Below, piece by piece: positions 51,072 through 62,214 of a stretch of 64,000 nucleotides of DNA. The notes under the pieces were generated by a model. That model had not been told where the DNA came from and did not search any database. It saw nothing but the letters and a program-made list of their open reading frames with translations. Position 1 is the stretch's first letter, and every line of letters starts with the position of its first letter. Source of the stretch: Nigrospora sphaerica (lineage: Eukaryota > Ascomycota > Sordariomycetes > Amphisphaeriales > Apiosporaceae); the NCBI GenBank assembly GCA_018287875.1, contig JAGVVL010000022.1, forward strand, positions 248,001 to 312,000, given 5' to 3'. The translations under genes and the position numbers were made by a program.

Positions 51072-51517
51072 ATGACGCGCCCTCGCGGCCAGTACCGCCA
51101 AGTAAGTCTCTGCATGTTATTATGTCGCTTGTGGCGGTTGCTGACTGGCTATAGGCTCTGGTCGACTCTCTCCGCGCCACCGTGCGCACGCTCCTAGATA
51201 TCGACGCTCTCGGCCCGTCTCATTTCTTGGCCGGGGGCGTGGCGGGAACCCCGGAGGGCTTCATGGGCTCTCCGGAGCCTGCCACGCCTCCTGACGTTGA
51301 TGAGCGCAAGAAGGCGACGCCCACCAAGGGCAACCAGAAGCGCACTGATGCCGCCGAGGGCTCTTTGGAGAAAGAGGAGGACGAGGAGGGGGAAGACGAG
51401 GGAGACAAGGAGGAGAGCTCCTCGCTTTCCGCGATGGACGAGGAGCTACAGATGTTCCTTGAGCAGGTTGAGGGCCCCGATGACCCCGAGGAAGACGGAG
51501 AGGAGCAGGATGAGTAG
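51072..51517 (+). CDS. Antisense gene of copia-2, acidic protein
   Basis: On the strand opposite gag-pol. Exon 1 51,072-51,101 (MTRPRGQYRQ), intron 51,102-51,154 (GTAAGT, GCTGACTGG branch region, CTATAG; 53 nt), exon 2 51,155-51,517; 130 aa. After splicing the start reads on into LVDSLRATVRTLLD. The block RATVRTL...FLAGG...GSPEP matches the copia-1 antisense protein, where an intron lies at nearly the same place. The C-terminus is highly acidic (Glu/Asp runs). The open frame extends upstream of the ATG, so further 5' exons are possible. It lacks the Cys groups of the copia-1 protein. Function unknown. Confidence 0.65.
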
Positions 51518-51597
51518 CCCTGTCGCTTCTCGCGCCCTCTGGAAGCCGTCTTCCTGGTTCTCCGATTTGTTGCTTTGAAAACTCGGCTGCTGGTCAT

Positions 51598-51634
51598 CCT
51601 GGCGGGCGCCGGGTTCGAATCCCGGACCCTCCCC
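51598..51634 (+). other. tRNA 3'-half-like sequence inside copia-2
   Basis: GCCGGGTTCGAATCCCGG forms a perfect T arm with a consensus B box (GGTTCGAATCC), followed by an acceptor-like ACCCTCC. No matching 5' acceptor, D arm or anticodon arm is found upstream, so it is not a complete tRNA. It may be a captured primer fragment. Confidence 0.35.
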
Positions 51635-51661
51635 TTGAATTGACGTCTTGAATCGAGTCTC

Positions 51662-54600
51662 TCACGCTTTCTCTACCGCTTGTCTGATGTCCTGTAGGTT
51701 AAGAAGACTCCTGAAGTGTTCAAACTTTGGTCTGGATAGATTCTTCGTTAAACCGTCGGCTGGCATGTCAGCTGTGGGCACATAGGTAAGCTGGAACTGG
51801 CCTTTAGCGTGCTCCTGGCGTAGCCATAGGTTGTGGATGTCCACATGGCGTAGCTTCGTGGATATCCTTTCCGAGTTACCTACGACCAGGCGGATGGTCT
51901 GTTGGTTGTCGCAGCCTATGCTAAACGGCGTTTTAAGCACTAGTTGGATCGCCTCGAAGAACCGCTGTAAAGCGATCGTTTCTTTAGCTGTCTCGCTGAG
52001 CGCTAGAAGCTCTGCTTCCGTCGTCGACGTGGTGACTGTAGCTTGCCGGCTTGCCTTCCAGGCGACTGGTCCTCCAAACAGTTGGATAAGGTAGCCTTGC
52101 GAGGAGCGCCTTGTTACCGGATCATCCGCGAAGGACGCGTCTGACGAGATAATAATAGCTTGCGGTGCTCCTTGTTGAACTTCCGGGGTAATGCCGGCTT
52201 GCCGTAGCGTATGGCCACGTATCTGGTGCTATAGGCGTACCGAATACACCAGTCCGCTGCCTCTAGGTGGTCCTGAGAGGGATTCGTTAAGTGACGAGAT
52301 AGCTGCGACGCTGCGAACGCTAGGTCTGGTCTGACCATAATTGCGCTATATAGGATGCTCCCGACGCGCTCCTGGAACGCCTTGATCCTGTGTTTTGGCG
52401 CAGTCACCCCCGAGGGCGTCTGGAGCTCCGTTTGTGGCAGTGGTGTAGCTGGTACTCGTCCTTCACAGAGTCCGAATCTCTTGGCCACCTTCTCTAGGTA
52501 CGCATCGTGGCATATCCACAGCAGGCTATCCTTTCGCTCTCTGAGGACCCTGACGCCCAGGTAGTACTGGACATCTCCTTGCTCTTTCAGTTCGTAGGTG
52601 CTTTTCAGGGCTTCTATGAGCTGATCTGCTTCTTGTCGGTGCCCCGGATGGTTGCAGACGAGGAAGTCGTCGACGTAGAAGACCACAAATATCGTGCGCT
52701 TCTTGTTAAAGTATAGACATGGCTCCTCTGGAGTTGATCGCATTCCAAGCCTCTCCAGCGTGCTAGAGAAGTCCCGGAACCAAAGGACTGGTGACTCCCG
52801 TAGTCCATAAAAGGCCCTAAGGAGCTGAAGAACGTAGCCTTCCCGTTGGAATCCCGGAGGGTATTCAACGTAGATAGGTTCAGCTCCTTTGTCGAAAAGA
52901 GCGTTGAGAAACGCGTTAACGACGTCATGTTGTCTGATGTCCCAGCCGAAGTGGGCTGCAACAGCGACAATAATGCGGAAGGACCTGGCCGCTAGTGTAG
53001 CTGCGTAGGTGCTTTCCAGGGAGTTCTTTGCCTGTTTGTCTCCGCGGACGCAGATGCGCGCCTTGCAGCGGATATGGACGTTATTCTCGTCGAATTTGTC
53101 GGTCCAGACCCATTTCACTGGCAACACGAACATCCCTGGAGCTCGTCGGACAGGCTGCCAAGCGCCCATGTCCTCCGCCTTCTTGAATTCCACCATTGAG
53201 GCTGCCCTGAAGAGGTCCCCCTGGGATGAGTAGCTAATTCATGCCAGTGTCGAGGTGGAGGGTCCTTTTCGGATGGACCACCCGCTTCCTCTGCAGTTTC
53301 TCGCCCCAAGGCTTGCTGTGATCGACTTGCCGCAAAAACGCGTGCATGAGTCGTCCTGTGGAGCGAATCGCCGTATTGAACAATGTCTTCTCCACTGAGA
53401 AAGGTCCCGAGAAGCGCTTCGAGTTGATCAGTCTCCTGTAGCAGTATCTCCTCAGGCCTGTATTCGACTGCCATGAAATTGTGGTTCCATGGCCTCTGTC
53501 GTCTTCTGTCACTAATCCTAACGCGTCTCCTCCGAGTTGACTGCTCTGGGGAGGGTGGCCTTGCGCTGGATCTCCTGCCTGACTGGGATCGCTCCTCAGC
53601 AGGACTTTGATGCTCTTCTGGTAGTCGAACAATGATCTCTTCTAGGATCGTCTCGTCGGACGTATCCGGTGTGTTCCTGGGTCGGTCGTGTGACGCTTCT
53701 CCAGGCCTGTGCGCATCCGCTGCATCCTGGCGTTGGCCTTGGCTAGCGAATGTTGTGTCAGCGTTCTCATCTGTGACCCCAGGTCCTGGCGAGGGTCTCG
53801 GAGTAAGAACTCCAGCTTGCGTATCCAGCCTGCCAGACTCATGAGCACCTGGTAGGCCTTCAGAAGCGCTTTCCACCCCCGAGTTCTTGTCGACTGGCCC
53901 CTCGGTTGCTTCAGCGTCCCCTGAGGCCTCCAACAGCGGTTGCGGCGCTGCTGAAGGCTGATCAGGACGTAGCGTCGGAACGGTTTCGTCATCCAGTTGC
54001 TCCAGCTGTTCCCATAAGTGCATTGTATCTCGTGTGAAGCCACTGTCGCTTAGCGGAATGTCTGCCGGTTGAACCTCAAGGTACTCTAGTACCTCGGGCT
54101 CTAGCCTGGGCGTCTCTCCGCTTTTGTAGAATTGCGTCTCGTCGAAAGTGACGTCGCGCGTCTGGATGACTCTGCCGTGCTTTGGTAGCCAGATTCTGTA
54201 GATATTGGAGGCTGCGTAGCCCACCAGATATCCTATCTGACCCCTGAACTGAACCTTGAAAGCTCGCTTGTCAACCCCTGCGGCACGCTTCATATGGAGA
54301 ACGAAGGCTTTGCATCCAAAGACATAGATCCCTGACCAGTCTGGTCTGAGGTCTGTCTGGAATGATCGTACCGCAAGGGTCCCGTAGTGCTTCGAGTGAT
54401 CCTGGAACCATTCGAATAGCACCTCATCCGGGCTTCTGAAGCGCTGTGACTTGGCTGGTGACATGTTGATTAGCTTTGTTGCAGCCATCGCAGCCTCTGG
54501 CCATAGCACTTCAGGAAGGTTGGCATGCTTCAGCATCTTGAGCGCGCGCACCACGACCTCCTGGCCGGCCCGTTCAGGGCCTCCATTCGGTTCGTGCGTG

Positions 54601-56843
54601 TAAGGAGGGGATATTTGTAGCTCGATACCCTCCTCCTGCGCCCAGCGTTGATATTCGGTCATGCCTTGGATCGCTATCACTCCCTTCTCCCCGTCGTGTT
54701 TGAGGATATTGATGTGTAGGTTGTAGCGCCTGAGAACATGCCTTTCAAAGCTTCTGATGATGTTGAATAGCTGCGTATGGGCCTTGGTAGGTATCGGAAA
54801 CGACCACAGCTTTCCGCTATAGTCATCCTTAAGTACCAGGAGCCACTGAGACGCGTCGTAACCTCTTGGGTAGTCGAACAGATCCCAGAGGACCTTGTAA
54901 AAGGGCCTTGGGGCTCGCTCCGTAGGGTTTCGGCTGACAACGCGCTTGGCATGCGCCAGCCTGCAAATCTCACAGGTCTCCATTGGCCCACCGATTATGC
55001 CAACGTTCTGACTTCGCTCCGGAAGCCTCCTCAGAGCTGTGACGCCCAGGTGTCCAGTCCTAGCGTGCCACAGCGTTTCTGAGTCCTTTCTCACAATTGG
55101 TCTTCTGACCTGTTCCTCTCCTGTGGGAGCTCTGCGCAGCGCTGTAAACGATCTCACGGTTCCAGACGGTGCTGAGGGCAGCTGAGATGCTTCGGAATAA
55201 TGGTAAAGTGGAGTGTATTCCATGAACGACAAATTCCCAACTACCTTCAACTGTCGCACCACAGTGCTATTGTGCTTCGGCCCAATGTTCAGAGTGTTGT
55301 CTTCACCGCAATACCATACCCCAGCGACGCGTAGCAAGGCCGCTGAGATGATATTGGTATGGAATCCTTCCACAAGGTCTACATTTCGTAGCACCAGATC
55401 CACCTTCATACCGCCTTTCCCGTTGAGGGCCCCCTTCATCACGCGTGTCCCAGTCCCCTTGATGCTAAAAGAAGAGGTTCCCGCTTCCACTACTCTCCCA
55501 GGGGGAGCAGGGACGAAGGATCCTTCCAGTAGCAGGGCATGGTCGTTGACAAGGTGCGACGAGCCTCCTGTGTCAAGGACCGTGGACGTAGATAGCGTGT
55601 GAGGGCCCAGCATCACTGTCACCGCAAGGTTAACAGTGGGGTCTGGCTTAAGGAGGTCTGGATTAATACCCACAGCTGAGATAGTCTGTGAGAGTCCTTG
55701 TGGGGTGTTGGAGTTCCAGCCAAGCTTCTCGATAGTCTTGCGGAGCGACGTCCACTTTGAATCCTGGAGTCTGCGTCGAATAGCTTGGACGTGGCGTTCT
55801 GAAACTGGGCCGTACGGGGATCCGTCAGCAAGGGGCCTTGCAGTCCCTCTGACAGCGTACTCCAATCTGCGACAATCTGTTGGTGCCCAGGCGTGAGTTT
55901 TCGCACACGGACAGGCCTTCGGGTTTCCGGTGTTGCCGGATATGTCTCGAGACGTTCCAGAGGAACCTTGACCTGCGTCTCCACTTCCTAAAGCGGTAAA
56001 CGAACGATGCTTCGATCCTTGATTGGTTTTCGCATGCGCGACTTGCTCCAAGAAAATAGAGTTCAGCTGAGATAGCGTCAAACTCTCTTTGCCCGTGATT
56101 TCCGAAGCGAGAAGTTCGTCAAGCTGGTGCTGAGCCCACTGAGGAGCGAATCGCTCTCGGATGGCCCGGAGGTAGGCCTTCTTTGCCTGGTTCCCTTGGA
56201 CCTCGGGTAGCTCATGAGCCACTGCTTTGGCGTGGATTGAGGTCCATTCCGCGTTCCAGACTTCGGGAGCAACGTTGCCACGCTTCGCCGTCTCGTAACT
56301 CTTCTGGAGAAGATCCTGGAGATGGGAGATGATGGACGATTCGCCGGGTTCGAACTGACTCTTGAGCTCTCTGAGGAGCCTCTGCAGCTTATTTGCTGAT
56401 ATTTCGGCTGCATCTGGAATGTTCGTCGCGGGAGCTTTGGGGGGTTTCGAAGCGACCTTGGGGTCTCTCAGTCTGTTGTGAGCCGCCATGGAGTACTCTT
56501 TCTTGACCGTGTTCGCGACCCATTGGCTCATAGCGACGTAGTGACTGTGTGAAGCTTCCCAGGAGGCCTTCTTCATGGTGTACTCCCTAGAGGCCAGCGC
56601 GTAGTCTTCCTTTTCGAGTTCGTATGTCGCTTTCGAAGCGTTGTCACCTTCAGGGGGCCTCACGGGGCGACTGGGCATTGTAGGAGGCCCCAGGAAGTAG
56701 TCACTGTTCGCCGCGTCTGGGTTTATCAGATCCCAGATGAGCCGACTCTCAGCGGCGACGCGAAGCGCGTCGAACCACTCAGGCCAGTCGTGCTTGTTGG
56801 CGAGCATGACCTTGGTCATATTGAAAGCGGAGTCTTCGGGCAT
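51662..56843 (-). pseudogene. Copia-2 gag-pol polyprotein, two one-base breaks
   Basis: From ATG 56,843 (MPEDSAFNMTKVMLANKHDW) an uninterrupted 1,242-codon frame carries gag, a Cys/His group (ACPCAKTHAW), protease VLDTGGSSHLV, the integrase zinc region (HARTGHLG...CEICRL) and DDE core (LKDDYSGKLW, HDGEKG, EPNGGPERAGQ). Near 53,190 the loss of one G in a G5 run shifts to the RT frame (52,114-53,196: YGLRESPVLWFRDF, catalytic YVDDFLVC). Near 52,180 another one-base loss shifts to the RNase H frame (to 51,662: STTEAELLALSETAKE, CDNQQTIRL, MPADGLTKNL). All domains are otherwise complete. Confidence 0.92.
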
Positions 56844-56980
56844 GATTGTAGAAGCTTGTGAAGGGTTCTCTGGACAGAGGGATATTTGAGTGTGAGAAAG
56901 GATAGTGAGGACTTGTCCTGCCAGGCTACTGGGTGTTGGATGGCAGCGTTATAACGTGGTGTTAAGGTGTGCTGCGAACC

Positions 56981-56991
56981 GGGCTCATAAC
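56981..56991 (-). promoter_or_regulatory. Copia-2 primer-binding site (half initiator tRNA)
   Basis: On the minus strand GTTATGAGCCC follows the 5' LTR directly, as in copia-1. The plus strand shows GGGCTCATAAC, the initiator tRNA-Met anticodon stem-loop sequence. Confidence 0.8.
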
Positions 56992-57178
56992 TGTCGCACC
57001 ACAGCGGCACTGGCAGGATAGAAACGGACTTCAAGGTTGTTCATTAAAGGAAACCAACGCAAGGAAAGATGCCAGACATGGCAGACTATATACTGAAGCT
57101 TGCCAAGACTCCTGTGGAGCTTCTCACGTGATCCCACTAATAGGTTGTCGACCTTGGGAATGGCCTCACGGCGCGACA
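56992..57178 (-). repeat. Copia-2 5' LTR
   Basis: 187 bp; see the 3' LTR. Bounded by the duplication GATAG at 57,179-57,183. Confidence 0.93.
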
Positions 57179-57183
57179 GATAG

Positions 57184-57367
57184 CTTGCGATCCTCATATC
57201 CATCACGTGACCTCCTGTCCTAATTAGGAAGTCTTTCTGATCCTAGCAAGGTTTCCATTGTTGCCTTCCTCTGTCGATGGTTCCCTTTGTGGCTGGAGAG
57301 GTCCTTGGTGGCTAGTGCGGTGCTCAGCCACCTTTCTTGGCTTGGATCTTTTGGGGTCGTAACACAA
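57184..57367 (+). repeat. Dispersed repeat R1, right half
   Basis: It matches 14,166-14,398 (AGCCACCTTTCTTGGCTTGG, GGGTCGTAACACAA). It continues the copy begun at 50,461. Confidence 0.75.
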
Positions 57368-57666
57368 TATATGACATTGAAGGTGTCTTCATCGAGATCA
57401 TGAGAATTTAGCGCTGTATTGATGATGTACCAGTGTCGAGGTGACTCCCGATGCAACTCACCAATATCAGGTTGAACCCAAAGTGCTAGAGCTTTTTGTG
57501 AAGACCATTGTTTAGGTTTTATCATTGACTAGTTGGTTTTGGTTGATTTAAGGTGTTCAGGATGGGTCATCGATCTATTAAGCTTGGAGGTGCGAGACAA
57601 TGACTCACTGGCTTAGCCACTGACCTGTAAGCGACATGGAAACTTGCGCAGTGGAAGTACGAAGTA
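57364..57666 (+). repeat. Dispersed repeat R2, copy 2
   Basis: It matches 18,740-19,049. Its right end abuts transposon D4, which probably inserted into it. Confidence 0.75.
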
Positions 57667-57669
57667 ATA

Positions 57670-59653
57670 AGTTAGCCACCCCCCACTTGGGCCACCCCAG
57701 AGTTGGGCCACCACACCTATCGCGAGACCCCTCGAGCTGGTTTTTATTTTCTTGCAGCCACACACTGCCCTAGTTAGCTAAACTTTGACCTGTATGTCCT
57801 CGAGGACCTCCTCTGTTTCCTGATTCTGACCATCTTCAATTTCTGGTGTTTCTGACCGCCTATTTGGCTGCTGGCGCGCAAACTTCCCTGGGCGGACTCG
57901 GTTCACATCATCCCTCAGCTGATCCCTAGCTTGTGAGATGTGTTCCATGTCAACAAATGCCTGTTGAGAGCTAGGAATGACTCGAAGCTGCTTTCGAGGT
58001 CGCTGTCTCTCGAGCGCAGCTTTTAATTGCTCAATTAGCTGCTCGTGAGCGACGTTGCTGGCGGTGAGAACGTCGAAGGCCTTCTGCAGCTTCCGATGGC
58101 CTCGACGCTGCGCTGCAGTCGCTGGCGCGCTGTCCGCTGCCAACACGCGAGACTCCAATTCCTTCAATTGTCTGATGTTCTTTGGCGTCTTGAGATCGAC
58201 TCCTAGTAACGCTGCGCTTTGGTCTGGTGTTTTCACGCGTTCCGGTTCATCTGGAGTCAGCGCGTCGTTCTGTTTGGTGAGCCTGCTATTAAGAGGCTTA
58301 GAACGGTTCCTTGGAAAGATACTAGTGGACTCCCAGCCTCTCAGGATCTTCCACTTTGTCATAGTCCCACTTTGAGCTCTTTTCCAAGCAGCCACGAACT
58401 CTAGCTTGCCGTCAACTGTGGCCATCATAGAATAGCAGGTGGCACACAGGATGGACCTGAACCTGCGCTTCAACGCTGAGAAGGGGCCGACGTCGAGGGG
58501 CTGGAGTATCTGTGAGTAGTGCGCTGGTAGGAAATCAATTTAGACTCGCGCTTGGAGACACTCCAGGAGGAAGGCTTCGTTGGTGTGGCTGTTATGGCCG
58601 TCGATGATGAAGTGACGCCATTGGCGATAGTTTGAGGCTTCGTCTGAGGGAGGAACACCTCACGTAGCCAACGTAACGCTATATCATTGCTTGACCAGCC
58701 GGAACCGCTGGAGGCGAACCTCCAGGACTTGAGGTCATCGTCGTCTAGGATCGCCTCCTCAAACCACTGCTGCTGGGGTTTTTGCCTCGGAAGATGACCA
58801 GGGGGAAAAGCGCTCTGCCGTCTCCAGCCACGCACTCCACGATAGTTACCCAATCTCTGTTAAGGGGGCCCTTAATGAGGACATCTTTAAGCTCAGAGGG
58901 TCCGATGACAATGGGAGCGTCTCCAATTCCGATCTAGAACCCTATATCGTCGGCGTTATACGTGTGAGCTGGAGGGACGGCAGATATCAGGGGGTCATCC
59001 AACCGTTGGAAGAACTCCTCGATATTTGTTGAACAAGCTGCGTTGGCGCGCCGCCAGTCATAGCGGATGCTGCGCAAGGTCAACTCTAGATTACGCTGCA
59101 AAAAGCGCTGGATCCAGTGCCTCTCAAAGGTTTCAGGGCCTCCAGACGCTCGGGAGATTCTCAAAGCATACATTTTGAACCTTGAGCGAGGCGGCGCGGA
59201 GCCTAGCTTGGCCTGCGTCTTAACCCAGCGCACCAGATAGGCCTCCTGGCGTGGCGATAGCTTCTGCTGTTCCTCGTGAGCCTCACGAACAGCCTGTCCA
59301 CCGTTAATGTGGCGTTGAAGCGTTGACCTAGGGACGGGGTGTTCCTAGCAGCTGCTCGCACTGAGGTGCTGTTCTTAGCGGCTTGAATGGCAGCCTGCAT
59401 ACGTTCCTCACGGTCTGAAGGCATATCAAGAGATGCGCAGCTGAAATTCGATGAGATTGGTCTAATTAGTCCATCTATTGGAGTCCACTTTGCTTTTTTA
59501 TCTACAAGTGAAACTGTGGCACAAAAACGGACCCGTTAATTGCCCTGCAGTAACTGCGCCTTATATGCGCCAGAAACTGTTTGCGATGTGGAGGATGGCG
59601 ATACTTTGTTAGTGGCCCAAGTCTGGTTTGGCCCAAATGGCGGGTGTTGAACT
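57670..59653 (-). mobile_element. Transposon D4, degenerate pogo/Fot-like element
   Basis: TA lies on both sides (57,668-57,669 and 59,654-59,655). The imperfect inverted repeats of about 46 bp share AGTT at the tips and TTGGGCCA motifs. The transposase inside is broken in several places. Older than D1-D3. Confidence 0.8.
57778..59424 (-). pseudogene. D4 DDE transposase, decayed
   Basis: Pieces in order: N-terminal HTH (MPSDREERMQAAIQAAKNSTSVRAAA), WVKTQAKLGSAPPRSRF, NIEEFFQRLDDPLISAVPPAHTYNADDIGF (first Asp region) with a stop at 58,934, the FEEAILDDDDLKSWRF region, and the C-terminal part (57,778-58,473) with NSRLTKQNDALTPDE and QRPRKQLRVIPSSQQAF. Several frameshifts and at least one stop. 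The catalytic core is not intact. Confidence 0.8.
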
Positions 59654-59707
59654 TACTGAACCATTTTATCTATCTTCTTCTAGACACGTGGGTGCATTTA
59701 TATCATG

Positions 59708-59880
59708 AACTATAGCCGGCTTCACCCTCAGGACACAAGGGAGCTGGAGATGCTAAAGCCACGGCCAAACTACCTCGTATGAGATCCCATTAACGTGCTA
59801 CGAGTATGGAGGTCTGCTCTTCTCTATCCTCACCGCTAAGCCTTTGCTTGTTCACGCGTGCAGACTGGCACAGGGATCTA
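59708..59880 (-). pseudogene. Fragment of a D3-like transposase
   Basis: AGCCGGCTTCACCCTC.GGA and the next 120 bp match D3 at about 48,770-48,890 (the NRHNMDEAGL to VNGASVEV region, reverse strand). No ends are visible. Confidence 0.55.
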
Positions 59881-59954
59881 AGTACGGCTGAGTGCAACTG
59901 TATTGGATAGGACTAAGCGCAAGTATAAGACGCCTTCTTTACGGTACTGGCAAT

Positions 59955-60575
59955 TTAGCCATTAATAGGCAGGAAGCTGCAGGCAGCATGGCCTAGAATC
60001 ATGTGCCTTAGTATGAGTACCTCATCTTGTAGAGCCTTGGCTGACTCTTTCAAAATGTCATGCTGGACCTGTAGTATTCGCTCACGCTCCACAAGCTTGG
60101 ACTCTTCAGCCTGCTTTTCACGCCGGTATCTATTGGCTGCAAGTCGATTTTTCTTTCGGCGAATATCTATAGAGACAGCCGAGCTGAATGGGCGACGGCG
60201 GAGGCGACGGGGTAGGCTTGGACTCTCTGACAGCTTCCCGTTGGCGGCAGGTGATGGCGCGACGGTGGAGGTATCTGAGCGTAGCTCCTGGATTGCAGAC
60301 TTCGATATCTTGGTTGACTCGGGATCAGCGCTTTCGATTGAGGTCTCTAGGTTCCTGGAGATGTCGTGATGGGTTTCCGTGGCTGTCAATATCGAAGATC
60401 GAGCATCAGAAGATTGGAATTCTGCAACATATGGTGGCAGTGTTGTTTCAGATAGGCCGTCGAAGACCTTCAGAAAGTTGGACGGGTATGCGCGTTCAAA
60501 ACGGAAAATAGAAGAATCTATCGGGTCAGCAAGGAGTGCAAAGCTTTTTGGCCACGCGAAAGTATTGAGCTCCAT
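59955..60575 (-). CDS. bZIP transcription factor
   Basis: 206 aa, single exon. The basic region at residues 139-160 (RRKKNRLAANRYRREKQAEE) has the N-x7-R signature with an Asn-Arg-Leu-Ala-Ala-Asn core. The leucine zipper follows at about 163-195 (LVERERILQVQHDILKESAKALQDEVLILRHMIL). The N-terminal 130 residues are Ser/Thr- and Asp/Glu-rich, a possible regulatory region. ATF/CREB-like by layout. A TATA box lies about 140 bp upstream. It is intact, next to decayed transposons. Confidence 0.87.
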   Translation of the reverse strand: MELNTFAWPKSFALLADPIDSSIFRFERAYPSNFLKVFDGLSETTLPPYVAEFQSSDARSSILTATETHHDISRNLETSIESADPESTKISKSAIQELRSDTSTVAPSPAANGKLSESPSLPRRLRRRPFSSAVSIDIRRKKNRLAANRYRREKQAEESKLVERERILQVQHDILKESAKALQDEVLILRHMILGHAACSFLPING

Positions 60576-60712
60576 TGGAGAAAACTGAGGCCCAAGTTGG
60601 AGTTCTCGAGTTGATATTCAATGTAGACAGCTCAAAGGTACGATTGGCGTCCAAGTGAGTATGGTACTTGTGTACGTGTAGTTTTTGTGCGCTTTGGTCG
60701 AATTAATGCAAG

Positions 60713-60728
60713 TATTTATATATAAATA
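60713..60728 (-). promoter_or_regulatory. TATA box of the bZIP gene
   Basis: TATTTATATATAAATA lies 138-153 bp upstream of the start at 60,575, readable as a TATA box on the minus strand. Confidence 0.5.
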
Positions 60729-62024
60729 AGCCATTTATTCCTCTTGTGGACACATGGTGGCTGCATGCATGGATGACGCCGGATCATTGGATGAACAAAC
60801 AATGATAAGATTCAACGATCTGTATTGATTGTTTTCACGGTTTTGGGGCTACGCAGTGATAAATTCACGTCGCTTACAGGGCGCCGGAGGACCTCCGATG
60901 CTAAAGCAGCCTACTGGGCTCAGCTACACACATCGTATTCCTCACCACAGCAGAGTGATCTACAGCCGTCGTGTGTACCCGCTATTAAATGTAACTGGCT
61001 GGCCTAGCCCAACCCTCGCATCCATCCTGTCATCCTATGACAACGTCGAAGCTTGTGGACTTCTTTATTGCTCAATTGGTTGGTCATTGCCGCTCCTCGC
61101 TGGTGGGTAAATGGTCTTCGAAGATTATATCGGATTGGAGCATCTCCGATTGGATTACCGGAACCAGCTGGACAAATTGTGATGTCACAGAATGATGAGC
61201 TTCATTTTTACTGATCTCGATGATTCTACAACATGGACACTAGTGGCTTGGATGTCAAGGATGAGTACGGGTATCGAAACCGTATTTTAACACGCCTATC
61301 CACTTCAGTCTATCACGCTCTAGAACCCGATGATTCTCACCAATCGAAACTGGATACCGAAAGAATCATTGAAATCTCAGCAGCAGTCTAGTTGATTCTA
61401 TCGGCGATCGAGCCACTTCAAAACACTAGAAGCATGTGGAAGTAATGGCCATCCCCCAGTCCCTCGAATTTGAATCATTATCAATTCCCGTCCGATGATG
61501 AGTACGATTTGAAATGAACGTTTGGCATTCTCTGCCTTCAATGTCAAACACACCCACTTCTACCTTTGCCTCACTTCCACCACACCCCCTCACACCCTCC
61601 CCCAACGCGCGCGCCCCTATGATAATGCACAGGATGACACCAAAGTCGTGTCCCATGTTGTAAAATATGATTTGATTTATACCAAGCACGAAAGCGTACT
61701 GTACCTCTGGCATTATATAGGTATTTTCTGGACTTGCAGCTATTCGCAGGTCACGCCACACCAGCTGACCCACTGGGACTGGTGTGACGCTCCTCCAGAT
61801 GGACCATGGGCTAGACTTACAGTATTTAGGTCATATTCGCTACTCACTTTCTTTTCTACTTCTTCTAGAATACACGGAACTTTGGAACTCACTTGCCAAC
61901 GCCTCTCCAGTGCGACAATCTTCATTGTTCAGGCTCGGCAGTTGTACCTCACAGCTTCAAGCATCGAACACACCCCAGAATGACCCTTCCCAATATTTCT
62001 TTGCCGACAATTCAGCAAGTAAGA
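60729..62024. other. Intergenic, no supported gene
   Basis: Open frames on both strands between 61,426 and 61,983 have no family features and overlap each other. A faint repeat with 26,640-27,100 lies near 60,880-61,170. Confidence 0.35.
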
Positions 62025-62214
62025 TGTCGCGAGACGAGCCTATTGTCACTAACAAGCCTGACAGGTCAGGTGACCTTATGTAAGCTCAAGAGCCTAGCCT
62101 GTCAGGCGGGCTACGGAGCTACTATATCTACGTCTGGATCCTCAGATGGTTTTCCTTTGTTTTTCTTAATAGAACAACTAGAACCTCGTTCCTCACGTCC
62201 CCTGAAGTGCGACA
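62025..62214 (+). repeat. Solo LTR of copia-1
   Basis: 190 bp, about 10 substitutions from the copia-1 LTR. Flanked by the duplication TAAGA (62,020-62,024 and 62,215-62,219). An older insertion than copia-1. Confidence 0.93.

Larger units (their letters stand above)
50690..57178 (-). mobile_element. Copia-2, Ty1/copia retrotransposon, full length
   Basis: 187-bp LTRs (50,690-50,876 and 56,992-57,178) that appear identical, duplication GATAG (50,685-50,689 and 57,179-57,183), the same half-tRNA primer-binding site as copia-1, a polypurine tract GAGGGG next to the 3' LTR, gag-pol with only two one-base breaks, and an antisense gene between pol and the 3' LTR. Identical LTRs suggest a very recent insertion, and it may be active if the two breaks are artefacts. 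Confidence 0.95.

Noticed and set aside
61426..61983. Overlapping frames of 115 and 153 aa on opposite strands
   Set aside because: Neither shows domains, codon structure or a start context that would favour it. Treated as chance.
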